This document shows, one piece after another, positions 11,100 through 23,243 of a stretch of DNA of 64,000 nucleotides. Source of the stretch: Medicago truncatula (taxonomy: Eukaryota; Streptophyta; Magnoliopsida; Fabales; Fabaceae); contig NC_053043.1 in the NCBI RefSeq assembly GCF_003473485.1, positions 3,048,001-3,112,000 on the forward strand, read 5' to 3'. The first letter of the stretch is position 1. Each line of letters opens with the position of its first letter. The notes beneath the pieces are model-generated. The model did no database searches, was not told the DNA's origin, and saw only the letters and a program-made list of their open reading frames with translations. The position numbers and the translations under genes are program-made.

Positions 11100-11750
11100 T
11101 GCAGTTTTTACATCCTAATACCATGTCTATTATAAAGAGAGAGGTATATGAGTTTCAAACAAATAAAAGGTTTCTGATGGTATAAACAACTAACAAGTCA
11201 ATAAGTCATGTTATTATAAAATTCACTAATTTTAATTGTTGAGAGCAGTCTATTAGGATGTGACATTTGAAAACTTTATCAATTTGAAAAAAACTAGTTA
11301 CACTGCATTGCAAATATCCCCAAAACAATAAGACATTGGATTGAGCCTTAGTTTTTTGAATCAAATACACCCAGAAAGAATTACCAGGATAAGAAGTTTT
11401 TGTTAAACGTAGAAACTGGTTTTGCAGAGTTTTTAAATTTTCATTTTTCTGGAATCATCAGAATAAATTAATGACGGAGTAGTATAGAGCAGAAGTGTTG
11501 AGTGGTGGAATAGGAAGTTCTGTTGTAAAGATGACTACTTTACACCATGTGGGTAATGGGTATACCCTGTAATCTTTTTTTTTTTCTTTTCGAACGCAAC
11601 GTGCTATCCGGTAAATTTAGCAATAGTACTGTGATTTTAGCAAAACACACAATTTTATTGCCAAATCCATTACATTAGTTGTTCCTGAGTTTTTCGTGAA
11701 AAATCGGTTGCACTGAATAGCACCACTCTTAAATAAAAACCATGTTTCAT
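11100..11750. other. Intergenic, no gene seen
   Basis: AT-rich DNA between the receptor-kinase remnant and the DUF300 duplicate. No motif, repeat partner or open frame of interest was seen. Confidence 0.5.
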
Positions 11751-11754
11751 TAGT

Positions 11755-12270
11755 AGAGATAGAAAATTACAGTCAGCAAGGTGAGTTTATGGCAGACAGC
11801 CTACTACAATACAATTATACACATAATATTCTTTATCAAGGAACGCACCCACATAGCATAAAATCATTTCATGTATCTAGTGCCAATATAAATAACTTAT
11901 ATTTGACCATATGATTCAATTTTCTGGTTTTGTTTAAGCATTATTTCAACTTCCCCACTATCCCGTGATCAGAAAAGACCACCATCTCTTAAACAAATCA
12001 ACATATTCTGCATTGCTTCTTCAATATGCTCCACATCTAACTTCAATATGACTAAAGCGTCCGGCACCATTCCCTGTACGAGGCAAAAGAAAGTTCATTA
12101 TTATCCACAAAATCGCTCTGGCCAATGTTATGTTATCACATAATAATAATAATAATAATCTAAAAGGATGGTCAAGGAAAAAATGTAAGTAAGACACAAA
12201 TGAATGAATCAGGCTATTTGAAGAACAAAGTTATGAAGCCAGTATAGGAATAATGCCATATCTGGAAGAA
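11755..12270 (-). pseudogene. Duplicated 3' end of the DUF300 gene
   Basis: Closely parallels 15110-15700: shared 3' flank (aaggtgagtttatggc, cagcctacta), exon 3 and the start of intron 2. Read on the minus strand, exon 3 gives LKLDVEHIEEAMQNMLICL, then a stop, then SGEVEIMLKQNQK. The Tyr-rich segment between them in the intact gene has been lost. The intact gene has LKLDVEHIEEAMQNILVCIE at the same place. Exons 1 and 2 are missing here; a short stretch resembling the intact gene's 5' leader lies at about 13075-13120. Confidence 0.8.
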
Positions 12271-12684
12271 GAAGAAAAAAAATCCATTTTAGACAAGTGA
12301 AGAACATATACACATATAGGAAGGAATAGAAGGTTCTGTCAGAGAGAGAAGTACAGGGGGGATATTCAACAAACAAACTTCCCACCTTAATTCCTAAACA
12401 TCCGGATGATGAGCCTTTTGTCTGACTCTGCTGCCAGATGGCCTGCTGCTTCAAAATTGGTTATTTGTTGACTTTGAAATTTTGAATCATAATATTACCA
12501 CCCCCCGTTACAAACAACCTTGTTCTCAAGGTTGAAATTTGTTAGAATAAAGAAAATCTTTCTATAATCATTTAATTGTACAACCTCCTAGATTAATATT
12601 CCTAGAATATACAACTTCCTAGGTTAGTGTTTATTAAATAGGCATCCTAAAGCTAAAACAACATTTGTCTCTACACTTTCAGAC

Positions 12685-13050
12685 TCAAGATTTGGGGCCA
12701 CCAAAATTTTTTTGCAGGTTGAAGTTGCTTAGTCTAAGATAGGTGTGGCTATTACTCATCAAAAATATGCTCCTGACATTCTTGAGGAAATTGGTTAGTC
12801 TAAGGTTTTTGAATCTATGAAAAAGGTGACAGAGGAAAGGGATTGTTGGAAAAAATATAGTGAGAGAGAAACGGAGACGGTTGGTGATGAAGAAGAACTG
12901 TTTAGAGACGAGGGAGATAGACTTCAAGCAACAATTAAGATCATAGTCATCGCCTTCGTCAAGGAATTTGAAGACACATTCCCAGATTTCATCCGGTAAA
13001 TATAAATATTTTACTGCTTCTGCCATTGTTTTACTTCTCCTCTTTTTCAT
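12685..13050 (-). pseudogene. Truncated F-box protein (Medicago F-box/LRR type)
   Basis: Predicted 121 residues. After a basic start (MKKRRSKTMAEA) comes an F-box core LPDEIWECVFKFL (about residues 18-30) and SLVSKQFFFITNRLRFSLTI (about 46-65). This is the typical N-terminus of the large Medicago F-box/LRR family, SCF ubiquitin-ligase adaptors that bind SKP1 through the F-box. The leucine-rich repeats that should fill several hundred residues are missing: after PFLCHLFHRFKNL the sequence turns unrelated and stops. It sits in the middle of the broken DUF300 duplicate. A short expressed F-box-only protein cannot be excluded. Confidence 0.6.
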
Positions 13051-13656
13051 TGTGAACACAAACAACTCAAGCTTGAAGAAAATTCAGTAATGATTGGGTC
13101 ATTCTAATTTCATTCGCTACCAATACTGAAAAAGAAAAAGAAAGAAAAAAAAAAAAAACATGTTTGCCTCCAAATCGAATAAATAACATCTATTGATACT
13201 TGATATGAAGAAGACAACCGTTGAACAACTCCTTATTAATTTTTCTACCACAATATCGAAAAAATACGTGATATACCTCTACACAAACGTAGCAGTCTTT
13301 GATCTCTAGTGAGTCTTCAACAATGCGATTTAATAGATCCTCAGAATCTGATTCGATTCCCAAACTAAATGATGGTCCTTCTATAGCCATTTTCTTAGGT
13401 GTTCCTTCTATAGCCATTTTTTTAAAAATTATGCAGAAGAATAGAAACACTAAAACAACTTTTTTATAAGAATGCATTTGGGGGCTTGTGGAATTAATTG
13501 CTTCGTGAAATTATAGAGGAAGAGAGAGTAATCAAAGAGGTGCTTCATATTTCAAGAAGCAGCTTCAATTAATACATGTGTGGAAAATTGTAGTGTGTGA
13601 AAAACTCACGTATGCAAATTGGAGAATTAAAGGAAGGGCATATTTAGTATACTATA

Positions 13657-13783
13657 CTACCTCCGGTCCTATTTATAAGAGAAATTTAGGTCAACAAAAG
13701 TGAATGTATTTGGACTGAATTTTTAACTAGATACATCAACTTTTGTTGACCCAAAATTCTCTTATAAATAGGACCGGAGGGAG
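13657..13783. mobile_element. Stowaway MITE, 127 bp, TA target duplication
   Basis: Near-perfect hairpin. The left end is CTACCTCCGGTCC and the right end is GGACCGGAGGGAG, with TA on both sides (13655-13656 and 13784-13785). 'aggtcaacaaaag' in one arm pairs with 'cttttgttgaccc' in the other. This is the Stowaway (Tc1/mariner) signature. Confidence 0.9.
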
Positions 13784-13785
13784 TA

Positions 13786-15060
13786 TTTGAATATGAGGAA
13801 TAAAGTCAAATTCTATTATAGGAGTATTTTGTTACAGCCAAGATAGTTGAATTTTGCTTATATTTTGACATGGAGGGAGTTAGTAGGTCTGAAAAAATTT
13901 GCGCCGAAATGGAAAGGTTTGGGAAGTGGAAGAGTGTAAAGCAATTGAATTATCTGTTGCATTCTGCAACGCCATTCTTTAATGAAATAACATGAAAAAT
14001 GTAAAACTAGGCACTTTATTTAATGAAAGAACATGAGTAGGTTGGACAACAAGAAGTGTCATGGGGGCAAATTTGGTATTTTAGTTTAAATTAAATAACA
14101 ATAATCACATTCCTTAAAAAGTGTGAAATGATCAATTTTGCTTATAAAAAAATACGGAGGGAGTACATCATAACAATGTAGAATATCTATTCTTATAATT
14201 TTATTTTTTAAAAAATATTTTTGAAAATATTTATATTTATAATTTTAATCAAATTAAAAATTATTATTCGTATTTTATATAGACTAATATGGATTGTTCA
14301 TCTAGGTAATTATATATGTAGACGTACAAGTATTTTTTTTTTTAAAAGAAGACATGTATTTTTTATTTTTTCAATTATACCTAATTTTCTTATAATAATA
14401 TTCTCTTGTTAATGATAGTAAAAAAGATAAAAAGAAAGATATAATATTTTCTATATTATTGGTGTCATTGAAAATAATAAACATGTTTTTTTTTTTTTTT
14501 TGAAAAAGATGAACATATTTTCTAATATATAAAGAATGACGACCACATCAGTACTCGTCTTTGACTATATCACTCCCTGTGAAGGTGAAAGAAAAACTTT
14601 AACTATGAATATATCTCATTCATTTTTCAAAATTGTTGGTAGAATGTTGTGATTACTATGGATAAATTTTTAGTTATTTTTGTCCACCCCTAACCATTTA
14701 TATTGAGTTTGTTAATAGTACCACCAATTTCTTGTTTAGAAGTGATAAAACCTTAGTAGTACTAGTACAAACAAACATACACGGCAGACAAAATCAACAC
14801 AGACATATGCAATAACATAACTACGAGAATTACAAATTGTCCTGAGTTGGAAAATTGCCGAGGTTACCATTGCTAATTTTATATCAACATTAGATCCATA
14901 CAAGCATGAAATACAAAAACTCCAAACACAACATAACCCCAAGTTGGAGTAAAAAGCACTTTTATTCATCTATTGATAGATTATTCACTTGATTCAACCA
15001 TAAACACATCTAACAAAAATCACAAACAATTATCATTCTAAGCAAAATGATACAGACTAG
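13786..15060. other. Intergenic AT-rich DNA with Stowaway ends
   Basis: Lone Stowaway-type ends (acggagggagta near 14155-14166; ggagggagttagta near 13870) mark decayed copies. The open frames at 14221-14412 (plus) and 14736-14969 (minus) show no family resemblance. Confidence 0.4.
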
Positions 15061-15322
15061 ATAGTAGACATCAAGTGATCAAATAAAAGCCAAGTTTCTG
15101 TAGGTAGAGCTGGAAAATTACAGTCACCAATAAGGTGAGTTTATGGCGGTAAAGGATGATGGACAGCCTACTACATTACAATTATACAAATGATAATAAT
15201 AATAATAATAATATTCTTTATCAAAAGAACATACAACATCGAATGTTTTTATGTTTCTGGTGGCACAATGAATAACTCTTTAAATACATCTCTGTAGCTT
15301 GAGCCTTTTATCTTTGACCATA

Positions 15323-18059
15323 TCATTCATTTTTCTTGTTGTTTTGTTTAAGCATTTTTTCAACTTCCCCACTGTATGGTGAAGCGTGATAAGCATACTG
15401 TTGAAGAACGGAAAATACCACCATCTCTATACAAACCAAAATGTTCTGCATTGCTTCCTCAATATGTTCTACATCTAACTTCAAATGACGAGATTGAATC
15501 ACGCCAACTGCTACTAAACCGTCCAGCACCAACCCCTGAATAGAGCCAAACAAAGCGATCACATATTAACAATAATAATCTAACAACATAGTTCAGGGAA
15601 AAAAAATGTAATAAGACAGACACAAATGAATGAATCAAACAATTTGAAACACAAAGTTAAGAACCTATTATAGGATTAGCAACAACTGCCATATCTGAAA
15701 ATGTAAAGACCCTACCATCAGAAAAATCTTAATAGAATGTAACTAGTAGATTACCAACATTTAAATTCATAACTATTTAGGGTTTAAAATTGTTGAGTAT
15801 GGCTCATAGTTACTGGCAAACCCCAATTTGGACTGCAGTATTTAAATACAAGTTGTACATCGTAATCCATAATCTTTTACTGATAATACAAGGGACCTAT
15901 GTCGTCGGAGACATAGACAAAGTTGGCCTGCTTATTATTGTTTCTTTACTCTTTTGAACCTGATTGCTTTTTCTATCAAAAATTTGAGACACAAGACATT
16001 CTATTCCTAACAAAATCTTTCGTAACACTCAGATAACAGTTACACTAAAAACAGTTAAAATTTTTGGCTTGACATTACTAGCAGACAACTTCAGCAGTCT
16101 CCAGATTGTATCACCATTAGTCTCAAAAGAAAAAGATTCTTAGACCATGCAGATTATGGGCCAGAATCACAAAAACGTTAAAGAAAACGAAGTTAAGAAT
16201 CAATTGACAGGCTAATTAATTGGATTGATTCTGTATATATCAGTAGTTTCTGCATTCGCTTTACTGTTTGTCCACTTAAATTCTATAGTTGTTTTTATCG
16301 GTTAGCAGTGCAGTTGCGAGTTAGTTAGGCAATCCAACCAACTTTTTGTACTATATAAACCTGAGTTTTCAAACTGAGATAATAGCATTTTTCACATTTT
16401 CAGATTCATTCTAAACCTATTATTTCTCTTAAATTCTCCCTCATAAACTTCAGTAAATATGTAAAGAAAAAACTCCACAGTGGCCGATATTGTATCTTCT
16501 GATTGTTCAAAATTTGGTTATTCAAAATTGAAATCTTATCTTCTTCTAACAGAAAGTAATATGTGAAGATTTTTTCTTCTAACTTTTCTATATGTTGTCA
16601 CTGTATTCAGCTTGTCCTATACGTATATAAATGATAATAAATTTACCTGCCAAAAGCAGAAGAAAACGATTCCTTTGATGCAAAGAAATTTCGCTAGAGG
16701 TTTGTGTGGTTCCAGTTCCTTTGCAAAGACATGGTAAAATATCACCAGAGAATACAATGCCAAGGACACAGAAATATTGAGAATGATGGTAATTATCCAG
16801 CTCAACCAATTTGGATAGAACCCAACTAGCTGTAGTGTAATCATCAAAATGGAGCACACTGGACGGATGACAACAAACTGCCATGTCCAGTATTTTAAAA
16901 GCTTCAGATTATGGTGGTTCAACCGAACAGAGTGAGGCTGCAAAAGAGTCAATTTACATTAGTGTGAATATACCATTGTCTCAATAACATTTATATGTTA
17001 ACAACTAATGATCGAATACTCAATTAAGTCTGTGGAATCATAGGCGTCAAACAATTTGGTCCCTCGGTCCTTGAAAACATAGGCATCAAACAATTTGGTC
17101 CCTCAGTCCTTGAAATCAACAAGTTCCAAAAATAATCCGTAAAATTGAAATACTCATTAACATTAGTTCATCCAGGACAACATCATGGTCTTAATCGACC
17201 AACCCAAAAGAACTAACTTGATCATTCAATTTCAATGACTCTTTGGAGATTTCAATAATTAAGAGGCCAAATTGTCCGACACAATTTTATGAACTAAGGG
17301 TCTGTTTGGATCGACTTATTTGAGTTTATTTACGAACATAAACACTTAAGAAACTGTTTGGGAGAGCTTATAACATATCCACAAGCTGTTTTCAGTTTAT
17401 TTCCATAAACTCTCTAGCATAGCTTATGAAAACAACTCACAAGTTTATATGAAAACAGTTTGACTTTATCGTTTGTTACAAAAATAGCTTATAGTATAAG
17501 CACTAATATGATAAGTGCTTATAATATAAACACTTAATTAAGATGATTGTCCAAATAGAGTCTAAATTGTTGATTATTCACTTGTTTGTACAAACTGAAC
17601 ATCAAAGATACGAAAAATTCCACGAAGATTCATTCCCCCCAAAATTATCAGTACAAAAAAAGCAAAGCATACCTGAAAAAGTGTCATAGGAAAAGAGTGA
17701 TGAATTTCCCTTCCTTTAATTTCATCAGGCACAATATTTTTAGTAATGGAAATTTTCAAGTAACTATACATCAAAGACAAAAACTTTGCAATAACAAAAG
17801 CTTCATAACATTCTTTAATAGACTCCAAAAGAGTGAAAAACTCTTTGCTTCCTCTAATATCCAAGAGACCAACAAAGGAAACAATAGCATAAATAGGAGC
17901 CATGAGAATGATAATGATAATAGCTTTTTGTTCTTTTGGATTCTTCCAATAGAAAAGATGCTGAGACAATAATTGCAAAGTGAAATGCATAGAAAGCATG
18001 ACACAAAATGCAGATCCATACACAGTAATCTGTGCAGGATTGAGTTGAGTTAGATCCAT
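15323..18059 (-). CDS. LAZ1-like DUF300 (TMEM184/Ost-alpha) seven-helix membrane protein
   Basis: Three exons, 18059-17673, 16937-16647 and 15535-15323, all with GT-AG junctions and phase 0. They give 129+97+70 = 296 residues, the usual length of the short plant members of this family. I start at MDLTQLNPAQ; an upstream in-frame ATG at 18077 would add six residues. Exon 1 has hydrophobic helices and the family stretches LLSQHLFYWKNPKEQKA and VPDEIKGREIHHSFPMT. Exon 2 has RPVCSILMITLQLVG and several further helices. Exon 3 ends in a cytosolic LDVEHIEEAMQNILVCIE tail. Relatives are organic-solute-transporter-alpha-like proteins; plant LAZ1 proteins act at the tonoplast or endomembranes in hormone signalling and cell death. 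The exact role of this paralogue is unknown. Intron 1 carries the Tourist-like MITE at 17298-17562. A wrecked partial duplicate lies 3 kb downstream. Confidence 0.88.
17298..17562. mobile_element. Tourist-like MITE in DUF300 intron 1
   Basis: 265 bp, with ends GGGTCTGTTTGGAT and (from the right) GACTCTATTTGGAC. TAA lies on both sides (17295-17297 and 17563-17565), fitting PIF/Harbinger-type insertion. The internal phrases 'gcttatgaaaac' and 'ataagcac' recur in about eight other copies in this window. Confidence 0.7.
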
Positions 18060-18467
18060 CACAACACAATAACTCAAGATTGAATCTTTGAACCTGAAAA
18101 AGAAAATTGAATGATGATTAATTCGTTTGAGCTTATTGGGTCACTATAATTTCGTTTACCAATACAAAAAACATTTTTGTTTTGTTTCAAAACACAATAA
18201 CATAGTTCGTGAGAAATAAGGATTCGGAAAAACTGATGATAGTAACTAAAAAGCAAAGATGATTGGATTGAATGAAACAAACCTTAATGTAATCGCCGGT
18301 GAGGTGAAGCAAACTTGTTTGACTCACAACGTTGTTTTGTTTCAATGGCACTGCCAAAGAGTGAAATGGTCAATGTTGGTGTTCAACTCTAACAATAATC
18401 TAAGTTATAATAACTCACGTGTTGTACCAATCAGATCTAACAATCAATCATTATATTTTACTATATA

Positions 18468-18753
18468 CAACCTCCGTCCCTAATTATTTTGAAAAAATAA
18501 CGGAATTAAGATAGTGGATATTTATATTAAATATGTTTGTAATTACTATTGTTTTTACAATTTTATCTTTTAAGAAAGAGGGTTGACTTATGTTTTCAAC
18601 ATTCTATTTATTGCTGATTAAAGAAAAAGATATATAATAAATATGGGCATGTATGTAAAGAAATAATTAATGTAGTTGAAAACAGAAAAAAAATCTTATA
18701 AAAAGGGACAAAAAAAATTCTCTAAAGGGTCTTATAATTAAGAACGGAGATAG
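18468..18753. mobile_element. Stowaway-like MITE, 286 bp
   Basis: The left end CAACCTCCGTCCC and right end GAACGGAGATAG are inverted repeats, with TA flanks at 18466-18467 and 18754-18755. The body ('aattacttatt...', 'gttgaaaac') resembles the copy at 53416-53641. It lies about 400 bp upstream of the DUF300 start. Confidence 0.75.
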
Positions 18754-18755
18754 TA

Positions 18756-21308
18756 GGTTTTTTGAGTAATTTACTACAAAGTTTTATATGGTCACAATCT
18801 TTTTAATCACATTGTTTGACCACACAAACATATTTGACATAAAGTAAAAAGAAAACTTCTTAAAAAGATAAAAAGAAAATAAAAATTAAATGGTTTATAT
18901 TTTTATGCATATATGTCTAAATACTATGCTCAAATGATTCTCATAAGGTAAGTATTATATTCTCATGAAGCTCATATATTCTATAATTAGAGATGTATCA
19001 GATAATATAATATCATATTACGATGCCTCGCATTAGATATTGATACTTTAATTCGTGGACAGGCATCCAAGAAGTATCAAAATTATTTCTTTATTTTTTT
19101 TAAATATTTTATAAAAATCATGTTAGATGTTTCAAGGATGTTAAAGAACATTTGAATGAGATGATAATAGATCTCTTCTAACTTAACTGGAGGTCATGGA
19201 ATCGAATCCACCTTGATTAAGTTTCTTCGGAGAGAGTTTTGTTATCCATACATAGAGGTTCTACCCGACTCGAGAAATTAATATCTACAATTGCGTGTGG
19301 AGCATATCTAGTTAAAAAATGATGTTTTAAAGATACTCGCATATACATGCTTATAATATAAATTTAGGATACATGTGAGAAATTAGTGAAGATGTACATA
19401 ATTGATCTAAATGAGAGAATGAGAGAAGAGACTTAAGTATTAAATCTTAAACAATACTTATTTTGAAAGTGTATAGCAAACTAATAAAAATATATTGAAT
19501 TATTTATAGTTGCTTAAAATAAGTTTCTTCCAACTAGAAAAATTTCAGCCAATCATCTCTGAATTGACCCTCTCCAGAACCCCTCTCTCTCATTTCAATG
19601 ATCTTTTTATCAATAAGTTCACCAACTTGAATTTAATTCTTGAACAAACATAGAAGAAGTTGATTGTACTCATCCCCTTACGTACACAAATTTGTTAAAA
19701 AACACGTTTTTCGTAAAATCACGCATTAACATATATAGCTAGCATAGTAAGAAACGATATGGACGGACTTGTGGCTCAAAAGATGAGGGTGTCTGAACTC
19801 ATTTAATATAGTATAAGAGCCGGATTAAAATTATATATGTAAATTGAAATCCAGCACACATTAAATGCGAGGGTGAATATTAAAGTTGATTGTTTATTTG
19901 AAGTATAACATTACTTAAGTTCATGAATTATTAGATGTACATATGTGTTTGGACAAGGAGTCTTTAAACTAACTTTCAAAATAAAATTCCAAGTTCATTT
20001 AACAAAAATCATACCAAAAGGTAGGTGTGCGTTTGCGTTTGGTTAACTGTTGCATTGTATATCATAAATGATTTTGTCTTCTATCAAACATAGCTCAATA
20101 ATAGAAAGCATGTTTTTTCTTCAAAATAAAATAAAATAGAAAGCATGTCTTTGTTGAATAATGTCAGGCCAAAATTTATTGTGCCAACACATTATCAGTT
20201 TGAGTTGGATGCAATATATGAATGCTTTTAAAATTTACGACATGATACTGTTAAAATATGTTAACAACCTTTTTATAAATAAAACTTAATTATATTCGTG
20301 TAAAATATGTATTGATCATTTTTCATTTATATATAATTTTAATGTTCACAATTTTAAAAAATAATAATAATACTTGGGATCAAGTATAGAGTTTTCATCT
20401 CTATAGGGTATCAACAAAAGCATTATTAAACCCTTCAATAATAAAAACATCATTAAAAGAACCGCAAATAAGTTTTGTCTAATGTTGATTGGTTAAGTTT
20501 CTTCTATATCATTTTCATCATCTATAAAAATATGAATTTTAAGTTCGGTTCATCCCTTAATAAAGAAATCTTGTGACGTTTTAAATTGAATGATGTATAT
20601 ATCCACTGAATTTTTAGAATCTTGTCTCACGAATTTTATACACTTAATTTTTTTAGGATATGTGTATGTGAAGCTCTTAACTTATAAATATTAGATAAAA
20701 TATCACTAGAATTAAAAAAAAAAAAAAAATTGTGATAATTATGTGGTGTGTATACGAGAGTATATGTGGACTATTAATATATGATACAGATAACCTCTAT
20801 TTTTTTTTTTTTTATACGGATATGTCTCTATTTTATAGTATTTATGTTTCATAGGATTACACCAACAATAAGTGTCAAAACAGCTTAAAGAAATATTACC
20901 AAGTGATGATCTCTTTCTAGAATAAATTGTTTTAGAGAAGTCGAGTTAACGATTCAAAATCAAAACCACATTTAATCAATTTTTTTGTTGTTAACCGTTT
21001 AGGAGAGAGATACTGAGATAGATTTGATCTTAGCATCCATCTCACTCAAAATAGAAGAAAAAGAAAAAGGAATCATTGACCAGTTCATGAAACAACAAAA
21101 TAAGAAGGAAAAGAAAAAATCAAAGATGCATATCCTCTTGCCTTGAGGCTTTTGCTGAAGGATTTCTTCAGATCCTTGAAACAGAACGACCTAAGACTCA
21201 AATGTATTGGTCAGTGTGTATTTCAATATACCTTCTCATTCAATAAAATATGATAGACCATTGAATCCATTTCTCTAAGTCCTAAAACTATTTCATTCTC
21301 CAATCCTC
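18756..21308. other. Intergenic, no gene seen
   Basis: About 2.5 kb of AT-rich sequence between DUF300 and PR-1. I see no credible open frame, no delimited transposon and no conserved promoter block. The region 21000-21300 is the probable 3' flank of PR-1. Confidence 0.5.
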
Positions 21309-21854
21309 TCATGTGAGTGATAGTATAATCCGTGTATTACCACTACAAGTGAGTGGTTGTTCTAACAAATATGGCTTTTCACCAACATAGTTGCCTGGTG
21401 GGTCGTAATTGCATGTAATGAATGTTCCTCTATTATTATCACATCTCACTTTGGCACATCCAACACGTTGTGAGTTTCTCCAAACAACCTGAGTATAATG
21501 GCCACACACTTTACCAGAAGCACATGTGTTACTATTATAATTATAGTCAGCTTTCTCATTCACCCACAACTTCACTGCATCTGAGCCACTCATGTCGCCA
21601 GAGCTCCACGCCAGATTTTCCCCGTAGCGGCCACCACCACCGGAGTGGATCAGTTGACAATCACCCTTGCGTTGATTAGCATAGTCTTGGGCAAAACTAG
21701 CAACAGTATTGTCCCAAACAATATCTCCAACACCAACCTGACGTCTTGCGTCGTTGTGGGCGTTCACATAGTCTGCTCGTGAGTTTTGGGCATTTGCTAC
21801 ATGACCAATAACGAGTAATAAGGCCAAGATACACAATAGAGAAAATGAACTCAT
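21309..21854 (-). CDS. PR-1: Pathogenesis-related protein 1 (CAP superfamily), secreted
   Basis: Single exon, 181 residues from [10 protein letters not shown]; an in-frame ATG five codons upstream (21869) is less likely because it precedes a clean signal peptide. Residues 1-22 are a hydrophobic signal ending AQ-N. The CAP domain follows with [11 protein letters not shown] (about 32-42), [10 protein letters not shown] (about 74-83), [11 protein letters not shown] (118-128) and [11 protein letters not shown] (148-158). The usual pocket residues are present (His34-region, Glu79, His119). Six cysteines fit the three family disulphides; a seventh lies in an unusual 19-residue tail after KPY, where most PR-1 proteins end. 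PR-1 proteins are apoplastic, salicylate- and pathogen-induced, and bind sterols. A doubled W-box lies upstream at 22070-22081. Confidence 0.92.
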   Translation of the reverse strand: MSSFSLLCILALLLVIGHVANAQNSRADYVNAHNDARRQVGVGDIVWDNTVASFAQDYANQRKGDCQLIHSGGGGRYGENLAWSSGDMSGSDAVKLWVNEKADYNYNSNTCASGKVCGHYTQVVWRNSQRVGCAKVRCDNNRGTFITCNYDPPGNYVGEKPYLLEQPLTCSGNTRIILSLT

Positions 21855-22069
21855 TTCTGTTACTACCATGTATATATGGCTAAATATAAATGGTATGGTA
21901 GGTGTGTGATGAAAATTGTCAGGGCTAGCTCTTGTAGTGTATTTTTATTGGGATTTTATTACATAAAAACTTCCATATGAGAAAAGGGTTAGTATTATTA
22001 ATTATGTAAGAAAGACAAATGCCAATTTTCCTCACTTGTAACGTAATCCTCACGCAGGGCACATTGACA

Positions 22070-22081
22070 TTGACTTTGACT
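22070..22081 (+). promoter_or_regulatory. Doubled W-box upstream of PR-1
   Basis: Two adjacent TTGACT motifs lie in the run attgacattgactttgact, about 215 bp before the PR-1 start codon. A second TTGACT plus TTGAC pair lies at about 22268-22278. W-boxes are WRKY binding sites and are typical of pathogen-induced promoters. The motif is seen; binding is inferred. Confidence 0.55.
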
Positions 22082-22299
22082 TTTAGTGTTGATTGATTAA
22101 GAAATTGTTGTTTTTTTCTTGTTCATTGATATGGTCTATTGAGTCAAATGATCTTGTTATGACTATTCAATAAAAAGAAAATGTCTCCTAAAGAAACAAA
22201 AAAGTGTCTTTATTTGTTACTATGTATTTGAATTTAGATGTAAACTATTGACTATAAATTCAAATATTTGACTTTGACAATTTTCTTGTGAGTTTATAA

Positions 22300-23243
22300 C
22301 ATTTTTTGATGGACTACTTGAGTTTAGTTGACGAATGCTCTAAAAATTGTAATAAAAGAAAATCTTATCTAACATTTTTCGGCCGAAGTTTTTTATTTTT
22401 TTTAAGAATTTTTCAGCCGAAGTTGTTGTGTTTGAGTTTATCTTTTTTAAGCCATTATTTGTTTTAGAGGAATTTTATTTACTTTATACCCCCCACTATA
22501 CCTATACCCCAAACATATGATATTCCAAATAAAACTTTAACTTTAAAGAACGATTTTTTTCCCCTTCAAAAATCAAACACTATCAGGTGTTTCCATATCA
22601 AGCATGATCATATTTGATCTTGTAATAAATTAGAATTATATAACAGCCGTAAATATTACAAATTGATTCTGATTAGCATATCTCCATTCTTTCATTACAT
22701 ACCCTCCCTCTTAGACTTAGAGATCTGGATGAAAAAAAAAACCGAGTGAGTTAAAATTTTCAGATGATTTGAATTTTAAATGATTCGGGCATGTTTTGGT
22801 TTTCCTTCTGTTCCAAACAAGCTACACATTGAAGCCTAAATTTTGTTGCAATTTAGTTCACGTAGAAGCACTTGCCATGCAACTTTTGTTTATTTATGAT
22901 CCTAGCTTTTTTCCCAAACAACTAAGAAAATGACATTTTTATTCGTCCTAGTTTAAACATATATGATATATCTAAACAATATGTGAAATTCTACTTCCCA
23001 TTTTCATTCTTCCATTTCCTCTCACTCAATTTTCTACCAGAACATTAAAGTTTCAAGTAGCTAGTGAGAGTTTGAAGAGAAGAAAGAAGTTAAAATATGA
23101 TCCCTAGTACAGAATTAATAACGTATTTAGATGTAATTGTAAACCACAAATTTATTTAAGGTTAGAACACACACAAGTCCAAACTCAAATTATTCAAAAG
23201 TATGTTGTGTCGCAAACATTGATCAAGTATTTACCATGGTTTT
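22300..23243. other. Intergenic, no gene seen
   Basis: PR-1 upstream region running into the 3' flank of quinone oxidoreductase copy 1. No open frame or delimited repeat was recognised. Confidence 0.5.

Noticed and set aside
13190..13477. 95-codon minus-strand frame with a duplicated KKMAIEG phrase
   Set aside because: The phrase reflects a short direct repeat in the DNA; no recognised domain or promoter, so left out.
17586..17972. 128-codon plus-strand frame
   Set aside because: Antisense shadow of DUF300 exon 1 and the start of intron 1.
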